From UMGS1590 sp900552455 (GTDB taxonomy: Bacteria > Bacillota > Peptococcia > Peptococcales > Peptococcaceae), in contig OZ007004.1 in the NCBI GenBank assembly GCA_963931105.1, positions 2,108,001-2,172,000 of the forward strand: DNA of 64,000 nucleotides. The letters run 5' to 3'. The translations under genes and the position numbers were made by a program. Position 1 is the stretch's first letter. The number at the start of each line of letters is the position of its first letter. The notes beneath the pieces are model-generated. The model saw only the letters and a program-made list of their open reading frames with translations, ran no database searches and was not told the DNA's origin. Positions 34,071-41,096 of this stretch are shown here, piece by piece.

Positions 34071-34085
34071 TTTTTTTGCGCGCTA

Positions 34086-34112
34086 TTAGCACTCGAAGCT
34101 TGCGAGTGCTAA
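34086..34112 (+). promoter_or_regulatory. CIRCE element (HrcA operator)
   Basis: TTAGCACTC, nine bases, GAGTGCTAA: an exact match to the CIRCE consensus. The dyad extends to 17-bp arms (34079-34095 and 34103-34119). HrcA bound here represses heat-shock genes at normal temperature. Confidence 0.97.
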
Positions 34113-34128
34113 TAGCGCGTGCTATAAT
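34100..34128 (+). promoter_or_regulatory. clpB promoter overlapping CIRCE
   Basis: TTGCGA (34100-34105), 17 bases, TATAAT (34123-34128). The -35 lies inside the right half of CIRCE, so HrcA would directly occlude RNA polymerase. An untranslated leader of about 90 bases follows. Confidence 0.8.
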
Positions 34129-34225
34129 AGAACTGTGAAAGATGACGGGCTTCCCCCTCACCCGTCCGCTTTCACGATCATTATTGATAAATTGATCATG
34201 TCTGATCTGTAAGGAGGCAAATGAC

Positions 34226-36820
34226 ATGCAAGTTGATAGATTTACAAAAAAATCCGTGGAAGCCATCAACGATCTGCAGAAGATCGCCATGGACTTCGGC
34301 AATCAGGAGATCGAGCAGGAACATCTGCTCTACGCGCTGCTGCACCAGGACGGTAGTTTGATCGCGCAGCTCCTGGATAAAATGGGCGTCGACCGCGGCG
34401 CTTTCCAGAACAGCCTGAAGCATGCGCTGGACAAAAAGGTGAAATCCCAGGGCGGGCAGCAATACGTTGGTCAATACCTCAACCACACACTGAACTACGC
34501 CGAGGACGAAGCCAAGCGTATGGGCGACGAGTATGTATCGGTGGAGCATCTCTTCCTGGCGATGCTGCGCAATCCAAGCCCTTCCCTCTCCTCTCTGCTG
34601 CAGCAGTTCGGCATTACGGTGGATGCTTTCCTCTCAGCGCTCAAGGATGTGCGCGGCAACCAGACGGTGACGACAGACAGCCCGGAGGAAACCTACGACA
34701 GCCTGAAAAAATACGGCACCGATCTCGTGCAGCGGGCGCGCGATCAGAAGCTTGATCCGATCATCGGCCGCGACGACGAGATCCGCAATGTGATCCGTAT
34801 CCTTTCGCGCAAAACGAAGAACAATCCGGTGCTCATCGGCGAGCCTGGTGTCGGCAAAACAGCCGTCGTCGAAGGATTGGCGCAGCGTATCGTCAAGGGC
34901 GACGTGCCAGATTCTCTGAAGGACAAAACGATCTTCTCACTGGATATGGGGTCGCTGGTCGCTGGCGCGAAATATCGCGGCGAATTTGAAGAGCGTTTGA
35001 AAGCGGTGCTGAACGAGGTGAAAAAGAGCGAAGGCCGCATCATCCTCTTCATCGATGAGCTGCATCTCATCGTCGGCGCTGGTAAAACCGACGGCGCCAT
35101 GGACGCCGGCAACCTGCTGAAGCCAATGCTGGCCCGCGGCGAGCTGCACTGCATCGGCGCCACAACCCTTAACGAATACCGCCAATACATCGAAAAGGAC
35201 GCCGCCCTTGAGCGTCGTTTCCAGCGCGTCATGGTCGACGAGCCAACCATCGACGAAACGATCACCATCCTGCGTGGGCTGCGCGAAAATTACCAGACCT
35301 ACCATGGCGTGCGTATCACCGACAACGCGCTGATCTCCGCCGCCACCCTCTCCGCCCGCTACATCACCGACCGTTTCCTGCCGGACAAGGCCATCGATCT
35401 GATCGACGAGGCCTGCGCCCAGATCAAGACCGAGCAGAATTCCAAGCCGGAAGAGATCGACGAGCTGGAGCATCGCAATCTGCAGCTGAAGCTCGACGAA
35501 ATGTCCCTGGAAAAGGAAAACGACGCCCTCAGCAAAGAGCGTCTCGAAACCGTCAAGAAAGAGCTTGCCGACAACGAAGACAAGCTCAAGGTGCTCAATG
35601 CTCAGTGGGAAAACGAAAAGAACGCTGTCGAGCGTCCAGCCAAGCTGCGCGACGAGATCGCCAGCGTCCACAGCCAGATCGAGCTGGCTGAGCGTCAGGG
35701 CGACTTGGCGAAGATGAGCGAGCTGCAATACGGCGTGCTGCCAAAGCTGCAGCGTGAGCTCGAAGAAGAAGAAAACAAGATCAAGACCGGCGAGCTCAAG
35801 CTCGTGCACGAAGCCGTCGATGAAGACGAGATCGCTACGATCGTTTCCCGCTGGACCGGCATCCCTGTCGCCAAGCTGACCCAGGGCGAGCGCGAGAAAA
35901 CCCTCCACCTCGACGAACAGCTGCACCAGCGCGTCATCGGCCAGGATGAGGCCGTCGAAAAAGTCGCCGACGCCATCATCCGCTCCAAGGCCGGCATCAA
36001 GGATCCAACGAAACCAATCGGCTCCTTCCTCTTCCTCGGCCCTACCGGCGTTGGTAAGACAGAGCTGGCGAAAACCCTCGCCGAAGCCCTTTTTGACGAC
36101 GAGAACAACATGGTGCGCATCGATATGAGCGAGTACATGGAGAAATATTCCGTCAGCCGCCTGATCGGCGCGCCTCCAGGATACGTCGGCTACGAAGAAG
36201 GCGGCCAGCTCACCGAAGCCGTGCGCCGCAAGCCATATTCCGTCGTCCTCTTTGACGAAGTCGAGAAAGCCCATCCAGACGTGTTCAACGTGCTGCTGCA
36301 GGTCCTCGACGACGGGCGCATCACCGATTCCCAGGGGCGCACCGTTGATTTCAAGAACACCATCCTGATCATGACCTCGAACCTCGGCAGCCAGTATTTG
36401 CTCGACGGCGTCAGCGCCGACGGCGAGATCAGTGAGCAGGCGCGTGATCTTGTTCAGGGAGAATTGCGCAGCCATTTCCGTCCGGAATTTCTCAACCGTC
36501 TCGACGAGATCATCCTCTTCAAGCCGCTCACCAAGGACAATATCGGCCACATCGTCGATCTCCAGGTCGCCGATCTTAACAAGCGTCTCGCTGCCCAGCA
36601 GCTGAAGATCGCGCTGACAGACGCCGCCAAGACCTTCATCACCGACAAAGGCTACGATCCGGCATTCGGCGCACGCCCACTCAAGCGCTTCATCCAGAAG
36701 CATGTGGAAACCCTCTCCGCCCGTCTCATCCTGCGCGGCGATGTCCACGAAGGTGGCACCATCGTCATCGACCTCGACGCGAATGGCGAGCTCTCCGCGC
36801 ATGCTGGGATAAATGAGTAA
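34226..36820 (+). CDS. clpB: ATP-dependent disaggregase ClpB
   Basis: Hsp100 chaperone that rescues aggregated proteins with DnaK, 864 aa. Clp N-domain (about 5-145), first AAA+ module with Walker A GEPGVGKT (205-212), coiled-coil M-domain (about 405-525, rich in Glu/Lys), second AAA+ module with GPTGVGKTELAKTLAEA (near 605) and DEVEKAHPDVFNVLLQ. The M-domain distinguishes it from ClpC/ClpE. AAGGAGG lies 10 bases before the ATG. CIRCE upstream indicates HrcA control. The last residues (INE) and the TAA come from the repeat element that follows. Confidence 0.97.
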   Translation: MQVDRFTKKSVEAINDLQKIAMDFGNQEIEQEHLLYALLHQDGSLIAQLLDKMGVDRGAFQNSLKHALDKKVKSQGGQQYVGQYLNHTLNYAEDEAKRMGDEYVSVEHLFLAMLRNPSPSLSSLLQQFGITVDAFLSALKDVRGNQTVTTDSPEETYDSLKKYGTDLVQRARDQKLDPIIGRDDEIRNVIRILSRKTKNNPVLIGEPGVGKTAVVEGLAQRIVKGDVPDSLKDKTIFSLDMGSLVAGAKYRGEFEERLKAVLNEVKKSEGRIILFIDELHLIVGAGKTDGAMDAGNLLKPMLARGELHCIGATTLNEYRQYIEKDAALERRFQRVMVDEPTIDETITILRGLRENYQTYHGVRITDNALISAATLSARYITDRFLPDKAIDLIDEACAQIKTEQNSKPEEIDELEHRNLQLKLDEMSLEKENDALSKERLETVKKELADNEDKLKVLNAQWENEKNAVERPAKLRDEIASVHSQIELAERQGDLAKMSELQYGVLPKLQRELEEEENKIKTGELKLVHEAVDEDEIATIVSRWTGIPVAKLTQGEREKTLHLDEQLHQRVIGQDEAVEKVADAIIRSKAGIKDPTKPIGSFLFLGPTGVGKTELAKTLAEALFDDENNMVRIDMSEYMEKYSVSRLIGAPPGYVGYEEGGQLTEAVRRKPYSVVLFDEVEKAHPDVFNVLLQVLDDGRITDSQGRTVDFKNTILIMTSNLGSQYLLDGVSADGEISEQARDLVQGELRSHFRPEFLNRLDEIILFKPLTKDNIGHIVDLQVADLNKRLAAQQLKIALTDAAKTFITDKGYDPAFGARPLKRFIQKHVETLSARLILRGDVHEGGTIVIDLDANGELSAHAGINE

Positions 36821-37020
36821 TGAGCCGCTTCGCGGGAACGCATCGCTGCGCTTGCGTTCAATGATTAATGATTAATTTTGGAAGGCTTTGTCGCACCACG
36901 CCAAAGCGAATATTTTTCAGAGGCCTGCGCTAAGCTACAGATAAAATAAAATGGCTAGAGTTGATACGACGCGTAAGCGGCGTATCGATCTCTAGCCTTC
37001 CTTCATTATTCATTAAACAT
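36811..37020. repeat. Modular intergenic repeat element, copy 5
   Basis: Starts with AATGAGTAATGA inside the end of clpB. An inverted copy of the GC-rich insert follows at 36823-36859 (stem GAACGC/GCGTTC; on the minus strand loop AAGCGCAGCGAT, then CCGCGAAGCGGC). Then come TAATGAT units, a degenerate CTTTG...CAAAG segment, the GGCTAGAG...CTCTAGCC hairpin at 36953-36997, and ATTCATTA-type closing repeats. Confidence 0.78.
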
Positions 37021-37038
37021 TACTACTTTCTCATTTTT

Positions 37039-37194
37039 TCATGCGCCCTTCTGAAGCTTGCTGTTGGCCAGCGCGCCCAGGAGCATGACGAAGAGATCGT
37101 CAAACGGGCCCGCCATGAAATCTGCCGGCGACACCACATAAGCGATCACCAGCGCCAAAAGCAGGATCTTTTTTGTTTTTGCAGTCATAATCAT
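37039..37194 (-). CDS. Small single-helix membrane protein, DUF1232-like
   Basis: 51-aa reading frame on the minus strand with GAAGGAG just upstream; a second ATG at 37188 is an alternative start. It has a lysine-rich N-terminus (MTAKTKKI), a hydrophobic helix (LLLALVIAYVVSP) and then PADFMAGPFDDLFVMLLGALAN. The S/P-x-D-F/L-x-(A/P)-G-x-x-D-D-L pattern resembles the core of DUF1232 (YkvA-like) membrane proteins, but the protein is shorter than those. It lies 20 bases downstream of the YccF gene on the same strand, so the two are probably co-transcribed. Function unknown. Confidence 0.55.
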   Translation of the reverse strand: MIMTAKTKKILLLALVIAYVVSPADFMAGPFDDLFVMLLGALANSKLQKGA

Positions 37195-37214
37195 TCGTCT
37201 CCTTCTTCTGTCAA

Positions 37215-37586
37215 TTATTCAGGAATTTCGCGGATCTCAGCACCAAAGGGCATGAACGACAGCTTTGCGAGCTTGAAGAATTGCATGCCGAACGGGATTC
37301 CCACGATCGTGATGCACCAGAGCGCACCGATCGCCAGATTCGCCAGCGCCATTTCGATGCCGAAGAATACAACCCAGATGATGTTCGCGATCATCGAGAC
37401 CGCGCCGCCGCCGTAGTCGATTTCCTTGCCAAACGGCCAGAGCGACAGGCGTGCAAATTTAAAGCACTGCAGCCCGTATGGGATCCCTACGATCGAGAGA
37501 CACCAGAGCGCGCCCGAGATCAGCCAGGCCAGCGCATTCAGCAGGCCGCCGAATACAAACCAGAGAATATTACCGATCAATTTCAT
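37215..37586 (-). CDS. YccF-family inner membrane protein (DUF307)
   Basis: 123 aa containing two copies of the YccF repeat: LIGNILWFVFGGLLNALAWL...SIVGIPYGLQCFKFARLSLWPFG and IANIIWVVFFGIEMALANL...TIVGIPFGMQFFKLAKLSFMPFG. Each has a helix pair and the conserved GIP-x-G-x-Q-x-FK-x-A segment. The ATG at 37586 is chosen because the repeat starts directly and GGAAGG is about 10 bases upstream; the frame is open 35 codons further but with unlikely content. Function is not known; homologues are integral membrane proteins. Confidence 0.88.
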   Translation of the reverse strand: MKLIGNILWFVFGGLLNALAWLISGALWCLSIVGIPYGLQCFKFARLSLWPFGKEIDYGGGAVSMIANIIWVVFFGIEMALANLAIGALWCITIVGIPFGMQFFKLAKLSFMPFGAEIREIPE

Positions 37587-37755
37587 GATGATCAACCTTC
37601 CAATCCTTGTTAAAAATTTTCTGTTACAGTTCATAGTATAGCGGATCGGAAGGACAAACTGTAGGGCCGATTCAACAAAATAAGCGCCCATAACTTGCCA
37701 AAATCGCAGGAATACGGCACAATAGAGACAGACTCAACGAACAAGGAGCGAGATC

Positions 37756-38268
37756 ATGGGAAAAAGATCCGTCAAAGAAAATAAAAATATGTTCCAGCTC
37801 GCGCGCGAGGACGCCGGCCTTTCTCGCGAAGCCGCCAGCGAGGAGATGGAATTCGTCTCAGAGAGCCGCATCGAAAAGATCGAAAGCGAAAAGATCGTGC
37901 CCCAGCCAGAGGATGTGCTCGCCATGGCCGACGCCTACAAAAAGCCCGAGCTCAGCTATCACTACTGCGCCCAGATCTGCCCCATCGGCGCGCGCTACGG
38001 AAATGACGTCGAGCCCAAGGCACTTTCGCAGATCGTGCTGGAGGTCCTCTCCTTCCTCGACGACATCGCCAAGGAGCGCGAGCGTCTCGTCGAGATCTCC
38101 GTCGACGGCAGGATCGCAGACGACGAGCTGCGGGATTTCGCCCGCATCAAGAGCCAGCTCGACGACATCGCGCAGACCGTCGACGCCCTGCAGCTGTGGC
38201 TCGAAAAAACCATCGCCGCAGACGGCATCGACGCCGAAGCGCTGCAGGAGTATTTAAAGGACGAATAG
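37756..38268 (+). CDS. Helix-turn-helix (XRE-like) protein with conserved cysteine segment
   Basis: 170 aa. The N-terminus (about 10-62) has an XRE-like helix-turn-helix (FQLAREDAGLSREAASEEM, RIEKIESEKIVPQPEDVLAMAD cut here as RIEKIESEK and PEDVLAMADAY). A short YHYCAQICPIG segment follows, which recurs in uncharacterised helix-turn-helix proteins of Firmicutes. The rest (about 85-170) is acidic, helical and coiled-coil-like. AAGGAG precedes the ATG. A weak promoter (TTGCCA, 17 bases, CACAAT) lies upstream. It stands alone; its target genes are unknown. Confidence 0.7.
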   Translation: MGKRSVKENKNMFQLAREDAGLSREAASEEMEFVSESRIEKIESEKIVPQPEDVLAMADAYKKPELSYHYCAQICPIGARYGNDVEPKALSQIVLEVLSFLDDIAKERERLVEISVDGRIADDELRDFARIKSQLDDIAQTVDALQLWLEKTIAADGIDAEALQEYLKDE

Positions 38269-38271
38269 AAC

Positions 38272-38321
38272 AGAACGAGGCAGGAGCCAGCGATATACGT
38301 CGCTGGCTCCTGCCTCGTTCT
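38272..38321. terminator. Long perfect inverted repeat between convergent genes
   Basis: AGAACGAGGCAGGAGCCAGC plus GA, loop TATACG, then the exact complement: a 22-bp perfect stem. Both flanks are AT-rich but lack a real T run. It probably terminates transcription from both sides. Confidence 0.65.
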
Positions 38322-38328
38322 ATTATTT

Positions 38329-39372
38329 CTACTTTGCGATCTTCTGATTGCCTGTCGACCAAACGTGGTCGTCTTCTGCGGCTGCCGCGGTGTTCTGCGC
38401 CATGACGCCGACGAGGGCGTGGGGCACATAGGGTGCTTCGAGATAAGCACATTCCTCAACGGTGAGGGTGAGGTCTGTCGCTTTGGCAGCGCCGTCAACA
38501 TGGTGCATCTTTGTCGCGCCGACGATCGGCGCGGTGACCTTTGTGAGCAACCAGGCCAGGGAGATCTCTGTCATCGAAACGCTGCGTTTTTCCGCCAGCT
38601 CGGCGACGCGATCGATGATGACCTGATCCTGCGTAGCGGTAGCGTCATATTTGAAGCGGGCGTAGCTGTCCTCTGCGAGACGCTTCGACGTTTCGCCGGG
38701 ATGCTTGGAAAGACGACCGCTGGCCAGGGCGCTGTACGGCGTCATGGCGATGTTTTCTTCGGCGCAAAGCTTGGCCATTTCCCGCTCCTCCTCGCGGAAG
38801 ATGAGGTTGTAATGATTCTGCACGCTGACAAATTTCGCGAAGCCTTCCTTTTCAGCGAGGGCGTTCGCCTGCGCGAGCTGATAGGCGTAGCAGTTAGAGA
38901 TGCCAATGTAGCGCACCTTGCCGGCGCGGACAACATTATTCAGCCCTTCCATGATCTCGTAGAGGGGCGTCGCGTAGTCCCACATGTGATAGATGTAGAG
39001 ATCGATGTAGTCCATGCCGAGATTGCGCAGGCTGGTGTTCACCATCTGCTCAATATGCTGCTGACCGCTTACGCCAGACGCGATCTCCTCCGGCGTGCGT
39101 GGGAGAAATTTTGTCGCGACGACAACCTCGTCGCGTTTCGCGAAATCGTGCAGCGCGCGGCCGAGGTATTGCTCGCTCGTCCCGCTCTGATAACCGATGG
39201 CTGTGTCAAAGAAATTGATGCCGCAGTCGAGCCCGTGCTTCACGATCTCGCGCGTCGTGGCTTCATCGACTGTCCAGCTATGCTGTCCGTTTCCAGCATC
39301 GCCGAAGCCCATACAGCCCATACAGATGCGCGAGACAGTGAGATCAGAATTGCCAAGTTTCGTGTATTTCAT
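38329..39372 (-). CDS. Aldo/keto reductase
   Basis: NAD(P)H-dependent carbonyl reductase fold, 347 aa. N-terminus MKYTKLGNSDLTVSRICMGC; catalytic Asp/Tyr region INFFDTAIGYQSGTSEQYLGRAL; Lys in VVVATKF; His in IYHMWD; cofactor-end segment SLAWLLTKVTAPIVGATK. It belongs to the AKR group of potassium-channel-beta/YghZ-like reductases. The ATG at 39372 follows AAAGGATG; the frame is open further upstream only through an unrelated remnant. It is the last gene of the redox island. Substrate unknown. Confidence 0.92.
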   Translation of the reverse strand: MKYTKLGNSDLTVSRICMGCMGFGDAGNGQHSWTVDEATTREIVKHGLDCGINFFDTAIGYQSGTSEQYLGRALHDFAKRDEVVVATKFLPRTPEEIASGVSGQQHIEQMVNTSLRNLGMDYIDLYIYHMWDYATPLYEIMEGLNNVVRAGKVRYIGISNCYAYQLAQANALAEKEGFAKFVSVQNHYNLIFREEEREMAKLCAEENIAMTPYSALASGRLSKHPGETSKRLAEDSYARFKYDATATQDQVIIDRVAELAEKRSVSMTEISLAWLLTKVTAPIVGATKMHHVDGAAKATDLTLTVEECAYLEAPYVPHALVGVMAQNTAAAAEDDHVWSTGNQKIAK

Positions 39373-39400
39373 AGAGAGCATCCTTTCTGTTATGCGATAT

Positions 39401-39532
39401 TCATTCTGCCGCAGAAGGCACGACAGCGACAGCGCGCTGACCCATTGCGGCAAAGCTCTGCCAGAACACGTCCTTTTTCACAAACTGCCAGCCGTTCAGG
39501 GGATCGGCGATGCGGAAAAAGCCGTTTTCCAT
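39401..39532 (-). pseudogene. C-terminal gene remnant (43 codons)
   Basis: Frame reading MENGFFRIADPLNGWQFVKK, then DVFWQSFAAMGQ and AVAVVPSAAE, ending in TGA. The same frame continues upstream as YIWRNIVTG before meeting an in-frame TAA, which suggests the tail of a once longer protein. A GGAGG lies 15 bases before the ATG, so expression as a short peptide cannot be excluded. I do not recognise the family. It lies between two genes of the redox island. Confidence 0.35.
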
Positions 39533-39563
39533 GCCGGTGACGATGTTCCTCCAGATATATTAA

Positions 39564-40100
39564 TTATTGTAAATTTTTGCCCAGCGCGTAGGCCTCTTGC
39601 ATAAAACGGGAGCCGCGGGTCATCGCTGGTGTGCCGCAGCCGCGGCCGAGGATCGTGCCCTGGTCCTGCAGACTGAGATAGCGCACGAGGGTGTTGTAGT
39701 GCGCTTCCAGGGCGTCGAAGGTCCAGCTGTCGCTGTTCCAGGCGGCTGCGATGAGGGCGCTTTTCTTGCGTCCGGCGGTGAGGCTAGCGTTGAAAGCACA
39801 GAAGCGGTCGACGAGGATCTTCAGCTGTGCGCTCATGCCGTAATAATAGAGCGGCGTCACAAAAACGAGCATATCGCTGGCGAGAATGTCTGCGCGGATC
39901 TGTTCCATGTCGTCCTTCTGCGCGCAGGGTCCTTCATAGCCGCAGGCCACACAGCCGCTGCAGGGATGGATGTCGGCGTGGGCCACATCCACAACCTGCA
40001 CACGATGCCCAGCTTCCTCTGCGCCGCGGATAAATTCTCCTGCGAGCATATTCGACGAGCCGTGGCGGTTCGGGCTGCTTTCTAAAGCGAGGATCTTCAT
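39564..40100 (-). CDS. NADPH-dependent FMN reductase / iron-sulfur flavoprotein-like
   Basis: 178-aa flavodoxin-fold protein. The FMN phosphate loop is ALESSPNRHGSSN (about 5-18), and TPLYYYGMSAQLKILVDR (about 82-100) is typical of the family. Four cysteines in HPCSGCVACGYEGPCAQKDD (about 47-66) follow the C-x2-C-x2-C-x5-C spacing of iron-sulfur flavoproteins, so a [4Fe-4S] cluster is possible. The ATG at 40100 has AAGGAG 8 bases upstream. It lies 12 bases after the aldo/keto reductase at 40113. Likely an electron carrier or quinone/flavin reductase. Confidence 0.88.
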   Translation of the reverse strand: MKILALESSPNRHGSSNMLAGEFIRGAEEAGHRVQVVDVAHADIHPCSGCVACGYEGPCAQKDDMEQIRADILASDMLVFVTPLYYYGMSAQLKILVDRFCAFNASLTAGRKKSALIAAAWNSDSWTFDALEAHYNTLVRYLSLQDQGTILGRGCGTPAMTRGSRFMQEAYALGKNLQ

Positions 40101-40112
40101 AGCGTCCACTCC

Positions 40113-41051
40113 TTATTTCATTTCCTTTTCCCAGTAGCGGATCACATCGAGCGGCATTTCGGCAGCCAGCTGGTCGAGCGTTTCCACTTCCTCAGCAGTC
40201 AGGGTGATCGCTGCTGCTTTTGCAGCGTCTTCGACCTGATAAACCTTCGTCACACCGATGATCGGCAGCGTTCCCTTGGCAATGGCCCAGGCGACAGGGA
40301 TCTGCGCAGTCGCGACGCCGTGGCGATCGGCGATCTCCCTGATGCCAGCGTTCAGCTTTTCGAGCTGTGGCAGCATTGGGTTGTAGACCTGGCCGCGGTC
40401 AGAGTCGGCAGGAAATGGATGGGCGGTGTCGTATTTTCCGGTGAGGGCACCCTGCTCGAGCACCATGTAGGCGAAGAAGATCATATCGTGCGCTTTGCAG
40501 TAGTCGAGAATGCCGGATGTTTCTGAGGAGCGATTGAGCAGGCTGTAATGATTTTGGATGGCAGAAATTTTTAGCCCTTCCTTTTCGAGGATGGCTTCCG
40601 CCTCCTGGATCTCGGCGAGATTGTGGTTTGAAAGTCCGATGCGACCGATCTTGCCGCTCTTTGCCAGCGGAACCAGCTCGGTGGTCCATTTTGGCGCGTC
40701 CAGCGGATTGTGGATCCAGTAGATGTCCATGTCGCTGATGCCGAGATTTTCTGCGCTGATGTCGTAAAGCGCGGTGACTGCGTTTTCAGCTTCCGGATCT
40801 GCGCACTGCGGCGTGAATTTATCGGAGATGATCACGTCCTCTCGCGGCGTATCGCGGAGAAATTTGCCGAGCACCTTTTCCGATGTGCCCATGCCGTAGG
40901 CATAAGCCGTGTCCCAGAGGTTTAATCCAGCCTTCATGCCAGCCTCAAATACTGGGCGCAGTTCTTCGCTCGTCAGTGCGCCACCAAAGGTGCCGTCGTT
41001 GCCCCAGGCCCAAGCGCCCAGAGCGATCTTTGGTAATTGTTTCTGTTCCAT
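40113..41051 (-). CDS. Aldo/keto reductase
   Basis: 312 aa, AKR fold. IALGAWAWGND at the N-terminus; LNLWDTAYAYGMGTSEKVLGKFL with the catalytic Asp and Tyr; Lys in VIISDKFTPQ; His in IYWIHNPLD; NHYSLLNRSSE; cofactor-binding IPVAWAIAKGTLPIIGVTK. AGGAGG is 9 bases before the ATG. It follows the flavodoxin gene with a 45-base gap and no terminator, so both share the promoter at 41775-41803. Substrate unknown. Confidence 0.92.
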   Translation of the reverse strand: MEQKQLPKIALGAWAWGNDGTFGGALTSEELRPVFEAGMKAGLNLWDTAYAYGMGTSEKVLGKFLRDTPREDVIISDKFTPQCADPEAENAVTALYDISAENLGISDMDIYWIHNPLDAPKWTTELVPLAKSGKIGRIGLSNHNLAEIQEAEAILEKEGLKISAIQNHYSLLNRSSETSGILDYCKAHDMIFFAYMVLEQGALTGKYDTAHPFPADSDRGQVYNPMLPQLEKLNAGIREIADRHGVATAQIPVAWAIAKGTLPIIGVTKVYQVEDAAKAAAITLTAEEVETLDQLAAEMPLDVIRYWEKEMK

Positions 41052-41096
41052 GATGTCGTCCTCCTGAAATATTTTGTGATGAGTGCGTAGAAAATA

